In this document: in pieces, positions 25,091 through 34,890 of the stretch
Layout of the letters: each line of letters begins with the position of its first letter
Numbering within the stretch: the first letter of the stretch is position 1
Source: UBA7236 sp964463165
Lineage (GTDB): Bacteria; Bacteroidota; Bacteroidia; Chitinophagales; BACL12
Length of the DNA: 64,000 nucleotides
NCBI GenBank assembly: GCA_964463165.1
Contig: CAYXBK010000010.1
Location: 95,308 to 159,307 of the forward strand
Direction of reading: 5' to 3'
Made by a program: the position numbers and the translations under genes
The notes under the pieces: generated by a model
Databases searched by the model: none
Seen by the model: only the letters and a program-made list of their open reading frames with translations
Told to the model about the DNA's origin: nothing

Positions 25091-28000
25091 ATGAATATTT
25101 CATCCATATCAATCAACCGGCCTGTTCTGGCAATCGTAATTTCAATTTTTATTGTATTGTTTGGTGTGATCGGATATTCCTTTTTAGGTGTGCGTGAATA
25201 TCCAAGTGTTGATCCGCCTATTATTACCGTTACAACAAATTATATCGGTGCAAATGCCGATGTGATCGAATCGCAGATCACGGAAATTCTGGAAGAATCA
25301 ATTAATGGAATTGCGGGTATACGTTCACTCTCTTCCATTTCAAGCGACGGCAGAAGTAATATCACTGTTGAATTTGAATTGGATGTTGACCTTGAAGCGG
25401 CAGCAAACGATGTGCGTGACCGTGTGAGTCAGGCAGTGCGGAATTTACCACAGGATTGTGATCCGCCGATTGTTGCAAAATCAAGTGCCGATGCAAACCC
25501 GATTGTTTCATTAACGATACAGAGTGATGAAAGATCGCTGCTTGAATTAACGCAGATTGCAAATGATGTTTTTAAAGAAAGATTGCAAACAATCCCGGGT
25601 GTAAGTGAAATAAGAATCTGGGGAGAAAAAAAATATGCAATGAAATTATTGCTCGACCCGGTAAAACTGGCGGGTTATAATTTAACACCATTGGATGTGC
25701 GTGATGCATTATTGCGTGAGAATGTCGAATTGCCTACCGGTCGGATCGAAGGTTATGCAACCGAATTATCGATCCGCACATTCGGTAGATTAACCACTGA
25801 AAGTGATTTTAATGAATTGATCATTAAAGAAGCGGATGGGAATGTGATCAAATTAAAAGATGTCGGTGAAGCAAAAATATTACCCGAAAATGAACGCACA
25901 ATCTTAAGGGGAAACGGTGGCGTTCCGCAGGTAGGAGTTGCCATTACTCCGCAACCCGGTTCCAATTATATTGATATTGCTGATGAATTTTATAAACGGA
26001 CAGATGAAATAAAAAAGGAATTACCGGATGATCTGCGGTATACAACTGCACTCGATACAACAAAAAGTATCCGCAACGCGATCAGCGAAGTGAAGGATAC
26101 AATCTTAATTGCTTTCGGACTTGTAGTGATCATTATATTTTTATTTCTGCGCAACTGGCGCACAACATTAATTCCTGTAATTGCAATTCCGATTTCATTG
26201 ATCGGTGCATTCTTCATCATGTACATTGCCGATTTTTCAATTAATATTCTTACGCTGCTCGGAATTGTTCTTGCAACAGGAATCGTGGTGGACGATGCAA
26301 TTGTTGTTTTGGAAAATATTTATGCAAAAGTGGAGAAGGGTATGCATCCGATGAAAGCGGCGCATGAAGGAAGTAAAGAAATCACATTTGCCATCATCTC
26401 CACAACAATTACACTCGCAGCAGTTTTTTTACCGGTGATCTTTTTGCAGGGATTAACAGGAAGATTATTTCGTGAATTCGGAATTGTTGTGGCGGGGGCC
26501 GTCATTATTTCTGCAATTGTGTCCCTCACACTCACACCCATGATGGGCTCACGTATTTTAAAACATCAGTCAAAACATTCATGGTTTTATAATGCGACTG
26601 AAAAGTTTTTCGTCGGTTTGATAAACGGATATCATCGTTCTTTGCGATCCTTCATACATGTAAGAGGAGTTGCAATCTTTATCATGCTCGGTGCTGCAGG
26701 AATTATTTATTATTTCGGTGGTAAGCTTCCATCAGAACTTGCACCGATGGAAGATAAAGGAAGATTTATTGTAAATGCAACGGCACCTGAAGGAACATCG
26801 TATGAAAGAATGGATGCATTTAACCAGGAATTAATTCAACTCGTTGATACATTACCGGAAAAGGAAAATATTGTTGCGGTAACATCTCCGGGTTTCGGCG
26901 GATCGATAGCCGCGAATTCGAGTTTCGTACGTGTGAGTCTGGTTGACCCGGATGAGCGCAACCGTTCACAGGCGGAAATTGCGGATGAAGTTGCGGCCTT
27001 ATCGAAAAAAATGAATTTCTCCCGCATTTTCGTGAGTCAGGAACAAACAATTACAACAGACAGGAGAGCGGGTTTACCTGTGCAATATGTTTTACTTGCT
27101 CCTGATTTCGATCATTTGCGTGAAGCGATTCCGAAATTTATGGAGAAAGCAAATCAGGATCCTGCATTCCAGGTAGTGGATATTAATTTGAAATTCAATA
27201 AACCGGAATTAAATGTGGAGATCGACCGCGACCGTGCACGTGCATTAGGAGTAACGGTGCGTGATATTGCTGAAACTTTGCAATTATATTTCAGCGGTCA
27301 GCGATTTGGATTTTTTATTTTTAATAATAAACAATATCAGGTGATCGGACAGGCAACACGTGATAACAGAGATGAACCACTTGATTTAAGCAAAGCATTT
27401 GTGCGGAATAATAAAGGTGAATTGATTCAATTGGATAATCTGGTTAAACTCACCGATCAAAGTTCACCACCGCAATTATATCGGTACAACAGATATGTTT
27501 CCGCAACAATTTCCGCCAACCCGGCTCCGGGATATACGTTGGGAGACGGAATTGATGCGATGAATAAAATCGGCGGGGAAGTACTCGATGAAAGTTTTTC
27601 TACTGCATTGGCGGGTACATCAAAAGAATTTGTGGAGAGTTCAAACAGTTTGCAATTTGCATTTTATTTAGCGTTGATCCTCGTGTATTTAATTTTATCG
27701 GCACAGTTCGAGAGTTTTCGTGATCCGTTAATTGTAATGTTCACCGTACCTCTCGCATTGGCAGGCGCCGTGCTTACTTTGAGCCTGTTTGATCAGACAT
27801 TAAATATTTTTTCACAAATAGGTATTATCGTATTGGTGGGTATCGTTACTAAAAACGGAATTTTAATTGTTGAATTTGCAAATCAGCGCAAACAATCAGG
27901 CATGCAGAAAGTGGAGGCAGTAATTGATGCCGCAACAGCACGTTTCAGACCGATCTTAATGACAAGCCTTGCAACCGTGCTTGGTGCGCTGCCGATCGCC

Positions 28001-28168
28001 ATGTCGCTGGGTGCGTCCTCTAAAAGCCGTGTGCCGATGGGGATCGCAATTATCGGCGGATTATTATTTTCATTGGTGCTCACATTATATGTTATTCCGG
28101 CATTGTATACATATATATCTTCTAACAAAAAGAAACTGGAGATAGAGAATGAATCAAAGGAATTGTAA
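25091..28168 (+). CDS. RND multidrug efflux pump (HAE1/AcrB-like)
   Basis: The 1025-residue protein is a full-length HAE1-type RND transporter with 12 membrane helices and two large periplasmic loops. Landmarks: N-terminal SINRPVLAIVISIFIVLFGV, the helix 4 proton-relay region LGIVLATGIVVDDAIVVLEN with two adjacent Asp, and the second-half repeat LVYLILSAQFESFRDPLIV, IGIIVLVGIVTKNGILIVEF. The proton-motive force drives export of drugs or lipids; the substrate cannot be deduced. It is 15 bases after the adaptor and overlaps the TolC gene by 20 bases. Confidence 0.96.
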   Translation: MNISSISINRPVLAIVISIFIVLFGVIGYSFLGVREYPSVDPPIITVTTNYIGANADVIESQITEILEESINGIAGIRSLSSISSDGRSNITVEFELDVDLEAAANDVRDRVSQAVRNLPQDCDPPIVAKSSADANPIVSLTIQSDERSLLELTQIANDVFKERLQTIPGVSEIRIWGEKKYAMKLLLDPVKLAGYNLTPLDVRDALLRENVELPTGRIEGYATELSIRTFGRLTTESDFNELIIKEADGNVIKLKDVGEAKILPENERTILRGNGGVPQVGVAITPQPGSNYIDIADEFYKRTDEIKKELPDDLRYTTALDTTKSIRNAISEVKDTILIAFGLVVIIIFLFLRNWRTTLIPVIAIPISLIGAFFIMYIADFSINILTLLGIVLATGIVVDDAIVVLENIYAKVEKGMHPMKAAHEGSKEITFAIISTTITLAAVFLPVIFLQGLTGRLFREFGIVVAGAVIISAIVSLTLTPMMGSRILKHQSKHSWFYNATEKFFVGLINGYHRSLRSFIHVRGVAIFIMLGAAGIIYYFGGKLPSELAPMEDKGRFIVNATAPEGTSYERMDAFNQELIQLVDTLPEKENIVAVTSPGFGGSIAANSSFVRVSLVDPDERNRSQAEIADEVAALSKKMNFSRIFVSQEQTITTDRRAGLPVQYVLLAPDFDHLREAIPKFMEKANQDPAFQVVDINLKFNKPELNVEIDRDRARALGVTVRDIAETLQLYFSGQRFGFFIFNNKQYQVIGQATRDNRDEPLDLSKAFVRNNKGELIQLDNLVKLTDQSSPPQLYRYNRYVSATISANPAPGYTLGDGIDAMNKIGGEVLDESFSTALAGTSKEFVESSNSLQFAFYLALILVYLILSAQFESFRDPLIVMFTVPLALAGAVLTLSLFDQTLNIFSQIGIIVLVGIVTKNGILIVEFANQRKQSGMQKVEAVIDAATARFRPILMTSLATVLGALPIAMSLGASSKSRVPMGIAIIGGLLFSLVLTLYVIPALYTYISSNKKKLEIENESKEL

Positions 28169-29483
28169 AAAATATCAGTTTAAATTTTTTGCGTCATTTA
28201 TTTTGATGATGGTGAGTTTTATTTATCTCTCCGCACAAAATACAATTACATTAGAACAGGCAATTGCATCTGCATTAAAAAATAATTACGGAATTCAGTT
28301 GGTGCAATATGAAAAACAATTAAGTGATCTGCAAAATTATGCGGGCAATGCAGGTATGCTGCCGACAATTTCGGCAACGGCAACCTACAATACAGAGCTT
28401 ACCAATTCCGAACAGCAATATTTCAGCGGCGATACCAGATCTGCAACAAACGCAGGTTCAACTTTACTGGATGCAGGTGTTTATTTAAATTATACCGTAT
28501 TTGATGGTTTCGGCATGTTTGCAACAAAGGATAAGCTGGAAGAAATTGCTGCTATGGGTGAATTGAAACTGCGGCAACAAATGGAAGAAACGGTTTTTAA
28601 TTTAATGGCATCGTGGTATCAGCTGGTACAATTGGATCACGCAAAAAATGTGGCGGACAGCACGATTTATTTATCCAATCAGCGCTATCAGATCGCAAAA
28701 TCAAAGGAAAGCATGGGTGCAGCTTCGGGCCTCGATGTATTGCAGGCATTTGTTGATTTGAATGCGGATAGTTCTGCTTTTATCAATTTGGTAATGCAGA
28801 TAAAGAACAAGAAAGCAGAAATCAATCAATTGATGGGCTCGGCGCCGGGAAATGAATTTACATTTCAGGATGTGATCAATGTGGACCCTTCCATTTCAAT
28901 AGGAGATATAAAAGCAAAAGCCGAACAAAGCAATATTAATATTTTACTGGCGCAAAAAGATGAAGAGATCATAAATCTGCAGGTAAAGGAATTTAAATCC
29001 TATTTATATCCGACACTTGATTTAACCGCAGGCTATGGTTATTTAAAATCCACATCCGAATCCGGTTTTGTTGAATCCAATTTAAGTTACGGGCCGAGTA
29101 TTGGTTTAACTTTGAATATACCGTTATTCAACGGATTTACCGCAGCCCGGAATCTCGAAGGAGCGGGGATCAGTCAGCAAATGAGCCAGACACAAATACT
29201 GCAAACACAACTGTGGGTTGATACCTATATCACGACTTTATATAATCAATACACCACTTCACTTTATTTAATTGGCATTGATCAAAAAAATGTGGAAGCT
29301 GCACGTCAGAATATTTCCATTGCAATTGAAAAATTTAATACCGGCACCATTACTTCAGTTGATTTGCGTGCAATTCAGCAAACACAAATTGATGCTGAAA
29401 ACAGTTTATTGATAGAAACACTCAACGCCAAACTCGCTGAATTGCAATTGAAAAAATTAGGCGGGATACTGCTGGCAAACTAA
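28149..29483 (+). CDS. TolC family outer membrane efflux protein
   Basis: The 444-residue protein has a signal peptide (FASFILMMVSFIYLSAQ) and two repeats of the outer-membrane efflux domain: TLEQAIASALKNNYGIQLVQ opens the first and ADGELKL-type helices with LNLPLFNG-like GLTLNIPLFNGFTAARNL mark the second. The long helical periplasmic hairpins form the tunnel that docks on the adaptor. The start lies inside the pump gene (20-base overlap), so it is coupled to it. Confidence 0.93.
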   Translation: MNQRNCKKYQFKFFASFILMMVSFIYLSAQNTITLEQAIASALKNNYGIQLVQYEKQLSDLQNYAGNAGMLPTISATATYNTELTNSEQQYFSGDTRSATNAGSTLLDAGVYLNYTVFDGFGMFATKDKLEEIAAMGELKLRQQMEETVFNLMASWYQLVQLDHAKNVADSTIYLSNQRYQIAKSKESMGAASGLDVLQAFVDLNADSSAFINLVMQIKNKKAEINQLMGSAPGNEFTFQDVINVDPSISIGDIKAKAEQSNINILLAQKDEEIINLQVKEFKSYLYPTLDLTAGYGYLKSTSESGFVESNLSYGPSIGLTLNIPLFNGFTAARNLEGAGISQQMSQTQILQTQLWVDTYITTLYNQYTTSLYLIGIDQKNVEAARQNISIAIEKFNTGTITSVDLRAIQQTQIDAENSLLIETLNAKLAELQLKKLGGILLAN

Positions 29484-29532
29484 GAAACTTATTTGTTCGT
29501 ATTTAGTTTAGGGTTTGTAAAAGCTTAATGTC

Positions 29533-29553
29533 ATTGCGGACTTGATCCGCAAT
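29533..29553. repeat. REP-like hairpin
   Basis: ATTGCGGA (29533-29540) and TCCGCAAT (29546-29553) form a perfect 8-bp stem with loop CTTGA. Sequences of this shape (cattgcgg...ccgcaat) are repeated extragenic elements in many bacteria. It lies between the TolC gene and the SGNH hydrolase and may act as a transcript end or be a mobile palindrome. Confidence 0.6.
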
Positions 29554-29576
29554 CTATTCTTTAAAGAAAACTTATT

Positions 29577-30227
29577 ATGATCCAATATATTTTCTTACTT
29601 ATGTCTATTATAAATCCGCCAAAACATAAAACAATTTTATGTCTGGGTGATTCATATACAATCGGTGAATCCGTAAAACAAAACGAGCGCTTTCCTGAAC
29701 AAACTGTTTCCTTATTAAATAAAAAGAAATCAGAATTTGATGCACCGGAAATAATTGCACGCACCGGATGGACAACAAAAAACCTGATGCGTGCAATTGA
29801 AGAGCGCAAACTTCAAACAACATTTGATCACGTGACTTTATTGATCGGTGTGAATGATCAGTTTCAGGGAAAAACCATTGCTTCCTATCAGGCAAATTTT
29901 GAATTTCTTTTGCAAACAGCAATTTATTATGCGGGCAATAAACCCGATCATGTAATTGTTTTGAGTATTCCTGATTATGGTGTAACTCCATTTGCGCAAT
30001 ACGGCAGATTATCTCCGCAACAAATCAGCAAGGAAATTGATGCATTTAATGCTGTGAATAAAACGATCTCTGAAAAATATAAAGTGCATTATATTGATAT
30101 CACTCCAATATCCCGAAAGGCTGAAACTGAAAGTGATTTATTGGCTGCAGATGGTTTGCATCCTTCAGGATTGATGTATGCGCAATGGGCGGAATTGGTG
30201 GCGGAGAAAATAAATAAATCAGAGTAA
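29577..30227 (+). CDS. SGNH/GDSL-type esterase
   Basis: The 216-residue protein is a lipase/esterase of the SGNH fold. Block I with the nucleophile is TILCLGDSYTIGE, block III with the oxyanion Asn is VTLLIGVNDQFQG, and block V with Asp-xx-His is LLAADGLHPSGLMYAQWA. The ATG at 29601 is an equally good start (MSIINPPKHKTILCL); the longer form adds a short hydrophobic tip that is not a clear signal peptide. Substrate unknown; cytoplasmic acyl-ester hydrolysis is the general expectation. Confidence 0.88.
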   Translation: MIQYIFLLMSIINPPKHKTILCLGDSYTIGESVKQNERFPEQTVSLLNKKKSEFDAPEIIARTGWTTKNLMRAIEERKLQTTFDHVTLLIGVNDQFQGKTIASYQANFEFLLQTAIYYAGNKPDHVIVLSIPDYGVTPFAQYGRLSPQQISKEIDAFNAVNKTISEKYKVHYIDITPISRKAETESDLLAADGLHPSGLMYAQWAELVAEKINKSE

Positions 30228-30256
30228 TTTATTAAATCAAATGCCTCCTGATTCTT

Positions 30257-30272
30257 TCCGCCGTACGGCGGA
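30257..30272. repeat. 16-bp perfect palindrome
   Basis: TCCGCCGTACGGCGGA reads the same on both strands. It sits in the 63-base gap between two convergent genes (SGNH hydrolase and metH), where it could end both transcripts, but there is no T-tract. Confidence 0.6.
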
Positions 30273-30290
30273 CTGATTCCTGACTCTAGT

Positions 30291-33200
30291 TTAATAATTC
30301 AAATTCGGCCGCAGCCATTTTTCCATTACTTCAAACTCAACATTTTTTCTTTTTGCAAGATCTTCCACCTGGTCTTTTCCGATTTTACCGATGCCGAAAT
30401 ATTTGCTTTCCGGATGTGCGAAATACCAACCGCTCACACTTGCACCGGGTTGCATGGCCAGGCTTTCAGTTAATTGAATTCCGATTTTATTCGTAGCATT
30501 TAATAAATTAAATAAGGTTGTTTTTTCCGTATGATCCGGACAAGCGGGATAACCCGGAGCGGGACGGATGCCCAAGTATTTTTCTGCAATTAAATCTTCG
30601 CTGCCTAATTGTTCGCTTTGATCATAAGCCCAGAATTCTTTACGAACACGTTCATGCATGCGCTCGGCAAGTGCTTCGGCCAAACGGTCGGCAAGTGCTT
30701 TTAATAAAATAGAAGAAAAATCATCGTGATCATTTTCAAATTCTTTTATTTTATTTTCAATATTAAAACCTGTACTCACTGCGAAACCTCCGATATAATC
30801 TGAAGGTATAGGTCCTGGTTTAATGAAGTCACTCAAATTCAAATTCGCCTGCCCTTCCGCTTTTTTATTTTGCTGGCGCAGATGAAATAATCTCGTGCGT
30901 TCCGTTTTCAGATCATCTTCATACACAATAATATCATCTTCATCCGAACAACAAGGAAAAAATCCGATGACTGCTTTTGCCGTTATCCATTTTTCTGCAA
31001 TGATCTGATCCAGCATTTTATTCGCATCATTAAATAATTTCTTCGCTTCCACACCGATCAGTTCATCTTCAAATATTTCCGGATATTTTCCGGCAAGTTC
31101 CCATGTCTGGAAAAAAGGTGTCCAGTCGATATAATTGCGCAATTCATCCAGAGGGTAATCTTCAAAAACTTTTGTTCCGGTAAATGTGGGTTTTACGGGC
31201 ACATAATTTTTCCAGTCTATTTTATATTTATTTTTTCTAGCTTCTTCAATTGAAATATAATTTTTGAAAGATTGTTTTTGCTGATGTGTTTTTTGCACAA
31301 CACCATATTCATCGCGAATGGATTTTACAAATGCATCTTTTTCGTGATTTAATAATTTGCTTGCAATGGAAACGCTTCGTGATGCATCGGTAACGTGAAT
31401 GACGGGTTGGTCATAAGCAGGTGCAATTTTCACAGCGGTATGTGTTCGAGAAGTTGTCGCTCCGCCAATCATGAGTGGAACGGTCATATTTCTGCGCTGC
31501 ATTTCTTCCGCCACATGCACCATTTCATCCAGCGATGGTGTGATCAATCCGCTTAATCCGATAATGTCAACTTTCTGATCTATGGCAGTCTGTAAAATTT
31601 TATCAGCAGGCACCATCACCCCCAAATCGATAATTTCATAATTATTACATGCGAGAACGACGCCAACAATATTTTTCCCTATATCATGCACATCGCCTTT
31701 GACCGTTGCCATTAAAATACGCTTTCGTCTACCGGCCCCATCTAAATCTTCCCCCAGAGGGAAGACTTTCCTGCTATCATTACTTTCTGCCAATTCATCA
31801 GATTTTCTATTCTCATCGTAATCCGGCAAACCTTTTAAAGTTTCTGAAATTTTGTTTAAAACATGATCAAGATTTTTGAATAATTCTTCATTACTAAATC
31901 TCAAAACGGTAAATCCGTAGTGATTTAATTTTTCTGTTCGTGCCTGATCATTTTCTTTGTTTTCAGGTAATTGATGAATTGAGCCGTCTAATTCAATTAC
32001 CAGGTTTTTTTTGAGACAAACAAAATCTGCAATGTAATTCCCGATGATATGTTGTCTGCGGAATTTATAATTCTCTAATTTTTTACCACGTAAATGATTC
32101 CAGAGTAATTTTTCAGCGTCTGTTGCATCATCTTTATTTTTTTGAACAGCTTGTTTTAAAAATTCGTAATAAGCGGGATCAGCCATCTGAAATGCAAGGC
32201 CGGTTTTGATTTTTTCTGAAGATTTGACGGAGAGTTTTTCTCCTTCCCCTTGGGGGAAGGTCGGGATGGGGCTGTTTATCAGCGGTGTAAGAATTGCAAC
32301 AGCTTTTTTCATTACACGTGCGCTCTTCACAACCTGCGGTAAAAACATTTTTCCTGATCCGAATAAATCACCCACGATATTCATTCCCTTCATAAGAGGA
32401 CCTTCGATAATGTCAAGTGGTTTATTATAAGTCGCAAGTGCTTCTGCAATATCTGCATCAATAAATTCTGTTACACCTTTTGTAAGGGCATAACTTAATC
32501 TTTCTTCCAAACTTCTTCCCCTCCATTCATCATCTTTAAGCTGTTCTTTTGTTTTTTGTTTGAGGGTGGATGCAAATTCAACTAAATTCTCTGTTGCGTC
32601 ATCCCGACGGTTAAATAAAACATCTTCAATTTTTTCGAGCAATTGTTTATCGATGTTTTCGTAGATCTCGATCATTCCCGCATTTACAATTCCCATATCC
32701 AATCCCGCATGAATGGCGTGATATAAAAATGCCGCATGCATGGCTTCTCTTACTGTGTTATTTCCCTGAAATGAAAATGAAATATTGCTCACCCCACCGC
32801 TTACCATTGTGCCCGGTAAATGTTCTTTGATCCATTTTGTTGCACGGATATAATCAAGTGCGTAAGAATTATGTTCTTCAATTCCTGTTGCAACGGTTAA
32901 AATATTCGGATCGAAAATAATATCTGTTGCATCAAATCCAACTTGTTCTGTTAATATATCATAAGCACGTTTGCAGATTGAAATTCTTTTTTCATAAGTG
33001 GTTGCCTGGCCCTCTTCATCAAATGCCATCACGATAACGGCAGCACCTAATAATTTAGCTTCACGGGCATGTTCTATAAATTTTGCTTCGCCTTCTTTTA
33101 ATGAAATTGAATTTACAATCGATTTTCCCTGTAAACATTTTAGTCCCGCATGAATAATTTCCCATTTACTTGAATCAATTACAACGGGCACTTTTGAAAT

Positions 33201-34460
33201 ATCCGGTTCTGCAACTATTAAATGTAAAAATGTCGTCATGGCATTTACACCATCCAGCATTCCTTCATCCATATTTACATCGATCATTTGCGCACCATTT
33301 TCTACCTGCTGGCGTGCAACAACCAATGCTTCATCATATTTTTCTTCGAGAATGAGTCTTTTAAATTGTTTACTGCCGGTAATATTTGTCCGCTCGCCGA
33401 TATTTATAAAATTGCTTCCTTCAAATTTTATCATTGGTTCGAGACCGCTGAAGGAAGGCAATTTCGGAAGTACAGGTGGAATACGCGGCGGATATTTTTT
33501 AGCGAGATCTGCTATTCGTTTAATATGATCCGGCGTTGTTCCGCAACATCCGCCGATAATATTCACCCATCCGTTCTTTAAAAACGTTTCAATATCATTT
33601 CCATTTGATTCGGGTGTTTCATCATATTCACCAAATGCATTTGGCAATCCTGCATTCGGAAATACAATTGTCGGCAGATCCGTTTTTTGAGCAAGTGTTT
33701 GCACGTGCGGCAATAATTGTTTTGCACCGAGCGCACAATTTAATCCGACTGCAAGTAAAGGTGCATGTGATACAGAAATCAGAAATGCTTCAAGGGTTTG
33801 TCCGCTTAATGTTCTGCCGCTTGCGTCAACAATAGTTCCTGAAATAATTAACGGAAGGGTTTTGTTTTGTTCGGCAAATAATTTTTGAATTGCATAAGCA
33901 GCTGCTTTTGCATTAAGGGTATCGAATACAGTTTCTATAATTAAAATATCCGCACCGCCTTCCATCAGGCCTTTTGCAGCTTCATAGTAGCTTGCCGCAA
34001 ATTCATCAAAAGAAACTGCACGATAGCCCGGGTTATTTACATCGGGCGAAAGAGAAGCGGTTCTGTTTGTCGGGCCCAAACTTCCGGCAACAAATCGTGG
34101 CTTGTCGGGATCTTTTAATGTGTATTCCGCTGCAATTTCTTTTGCAATTTTCGCTGCGGCGAAATTTATTTCATAAACAACATTCTGGAGGTGATAATCG
34201 GCCTGGGAAATACTTGTTGCCGTAAATGTATTTGTTTCAATTATGTCGGCACCGGCATCCAGATAAGCTTTGTGTATTTCTCTGACAATGCCGGGTTGGG
34301 TAATGGAGAGCAGATCATTATTGCCTTTCAGATCATAGGGATGATCTTTAAAGCGTTCGCCCCTGTATTGTTCTTCCGATAATTTATACCGTTGAATCAT
34401 TGTGCCCATGGCACCGTCAAGAACAAGTATCCGTTCCCTGAGTAAATCCTGCAATTTCAT
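30291..34460 (-). CDS. metH: Cobalamin-dependent methionine synthase with internal DUF559 insertion
   Basis: MetH makes methionine from homocysteine using methyl-tetrahydrofolate. Domains in order: homocysteine-binding barrel (zinc ligands C242 in VGLNCALG, C305-C306 in IIGGCCGTTPDH), pterin-binding barrel (INIGERTNITGSKQFKRLI), helical cap (GSGKMFLPQVVKSARVMKKA), cobalamin domain with D923-V-H925-D-I-G928, and reactivation domain (AERMHERVRKEFWAYD, RPAPGYPACPDHTEK). At 1389 residues it is about 180 longer than usual: residues ~729-910, between cap and cobalamin domain, form a DUF559 nuclease-like module (see separate entry). All MetH motifs remain in frame and intact, so the enzyme is probably active. 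A -7 box lies 8 bases upstream and leaves no room for a riboswitch. Confidence 0.96.
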   Translation of the reverse strand: MKLQDLLRERILVLDGAMGTMIQRYKLSEEQYRGERFKDHPYDLKGNNDLLSITQPGIVREIHKAYLDAGADIIETNTFTATSISQADYHLQNVVYEINFAAAKIAKEIAAEYTLKDPDKPRFVAGSLGPTNRTASLSPDVNNPGYRAVSFDEFAASYYEAAKGLMEGGADILIIETVFDTLNAKAAAYAIQKLFAEQNKTLPLIISGTIVDASGRTLSGQTLEAFLISVSHAPLLAVGLNCALGAKQLLPHVQTLAQKTDLPTIVFPNAGLPNAFGEYDETPESNGNDIETFLKNGWVNIIGGCCGTTPDHIKRIADLAKKYPPRIPPVLPKLPSFSGLEPMIKFEGSNFINIGERTNITGSKQFKRLILEEKYDEALVVARQQVENGAQMIDVNMDEGMLDGVNAMTTFLHLIVAEPDISKVPVVIDSSKWEIIHAGLKCLQGKSIVNSISLKEGEAKFIEHAREAKLLGAAVIVMAFDEEGQATTYEKRISICKRAYDILTEQVGFDATDIIFDPNILTVATGIEEHNSYALDYIRATKWIKEHLPGTMVSGGVSNISFSFQGNNTVREAMHAAFLYHAIHAGLDMGIVNAGMIEIYENIDKQLLEKIEDVLFNRRDDATENLVEFASTLKQKTKEQLKDDEWRGRSLEERLSYALTKGVTEFIDADIAEALATYNKPLDIIEGPLMKGMNIVGDLFGSGKMFLPQVVKSARVMKKAVAILTPLINSPIPTFPQGEGEKLSVKSSEKIKTGLAFQMADPAYYEFLKQAVQKNKDDATDAEKLLWNHLRGKKLENYKFRRQHIIGNYIADFVCLKKNLVIELDGSIHQLPENKENDQARTEKLNHYGFTVLRFSNEELFKNLDHVLNKISETLKGLPDYDENRKSDELAESNDSRKVFPLGEDLDGAGRRKRILMATVKGDVHDIGKNIVGVVLACNNYEIIDLGVMVPADKILQTAIDQKVDIIGLSGLITPSLDEMVHVAEEMQRRNMTVPLMIGGATTSRTHTAVKIAPAYDQPVIHVTDASRSVSIASKLLNHEKDAFVKSIRDEYGVVQKTHQQKQSFKNYISIEEARKNKYKIDWKNYVPVKPTFTGTKVFEDYPLDELRNYIDWTPFFQTWELAGKYPEIFEDELIGVEAKKLFNDANKMLDQIIAEKWITAKAVIGFFPCCSDEDDIIVYEDDLKTERTRLFHLRQQNKKAEGQANLNLSDFIKPGPIPSDYIGGFAVSTGFNIENKIKEFENDHDDFSSILLKALADRLAEALAERMHERVRKEFWAYDQSEQLGSEDLIAEKYLGIRPAPGYPACPDHTEKTTLFNLLNATNKIGIQLTESLAMQPGASVSGWYFAHPESKYFGIGKIGKDQVEDLAKRKNVEFEVMEKWLRPNLNY
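31747..31765. repeat. Palindrome at the C-terminal border of the metH insertion
   Basis: TCTTCCC (31747-31753) and GGGAAGA (31759-31765) form a 7-bp stem with loop CCAGA. It is translated within MetH as part of FPLGED. Confidence 0.7.
32242..32260. repeat. Palindrome at the N-terminal border of the metH insertion
   Basis: CCTTCCCC (32242-32249) and GGGGAAGG (32253-32260) form a perfect 8-bp stem with a 3-base loop, followed by TCGGGATGGGG. It is translated within MetH as IPTFPQGEGE. Related GC-rich palindromes occur elsewhere in the window (61797-61842). Confidence 0.75.
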
Positions 34461-34468
34461 TTCTTCTG

Positions 34469-34476
34469 CAAAGATA
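34469..34476 (-). promoter_or_regulatory. -7 promoter box for metH
   Basis: The minus strand reads TATCTTTG, a full TAnnTTTG match, 8 bases before the ATG. The transcript would be nearly leaderless. Confidence 0.55.
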
Positions 34477-34882
34477 CAATGCGGCTTTTCGAAACGTTCC
34501 GTACCGTTTTCTAAAATCTCCTTACCGGATTCCTTGCCGGCTGCCTTGTAATAATAAGAGGGAATTTTGCTGTTTACATCAGCAACATACTAAAATGCAT
34601 TCTTTGTTATTAACAAATTGTTTGAAGAAACAAGCATTCGTTATCAAAATGATAATTAAAGACTAGACCTTAGAACCCTTATTATAATTACAACAAATGC
34701 AATCCAAACAGATGTTTTATGACGATACAATATTTTTTTTAAAATGGTTACAGACTCACTGAAATCAGCTATTCTGACAGTTTTATCGCAACGGATTACA
34801 ATCAGAATTTCATTATGTGACTATATACAGTGACATGTGTCTAAGTTTTTTATAACTTATTGTTGTTTTTGTTAAAAAAAAT

Positions 34883-34890
34883 TACATTTG
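34883..34890 (+). promoter_or_regulatory. -7 promoter box for the M43 protease
   Basis: TACATTTG is a full match, and a TTG at 34863-34865 lies 17 bases upstream as a -33 element. This is the best complete promoter in the window. Confidence 0.6.

Larger units (their letters stand above)
31731..32276 (-). mobile_element. In-frame DUF559 (PD-(D/E)xK-type) module inserted in metH
   Basis: MetH residues ~729-910 match no MetH domain. Residues ~759-878 are a DUF559 domain: TDAEKLLWNHLRGKKLENYK, then FRRQHIIGNYIADFVCLKKN and LVIELDGSIHQ, with candidate acidic residues D812, E823 and D825 as in Vsr-like nucleases. The module is bordered by linkers encoded by GC-rich palindromes: at one side SPIPTFPQGEGE (32242-32260) and at the other FPLGEDLDGA (31747-31765). 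The boundary falls exactly in the flexible linker between the cap and cobalamin domains. That a nuclease domain sits in-frame between palindromes in a housekeeping gene suggests a mobile origin; mobility itself is inferred. Confidence 0.65.

Noticed and set aside
31731..32276. Intein in MetH
   Set aside because: No Cys/Ser at the N-terminal junction, no His-Asn at the C-terminal junction, and no Hint-domain blocks; the insertion is a DUF559 module that is expected to stay in the protein.
34461..34600. Cobalamin or SAM riboswitch upstream of metH
   Set aside because: A full promoter box lies only 8 bases before the ATG, leaving no leader, and no B12-box-like sequence was seen.
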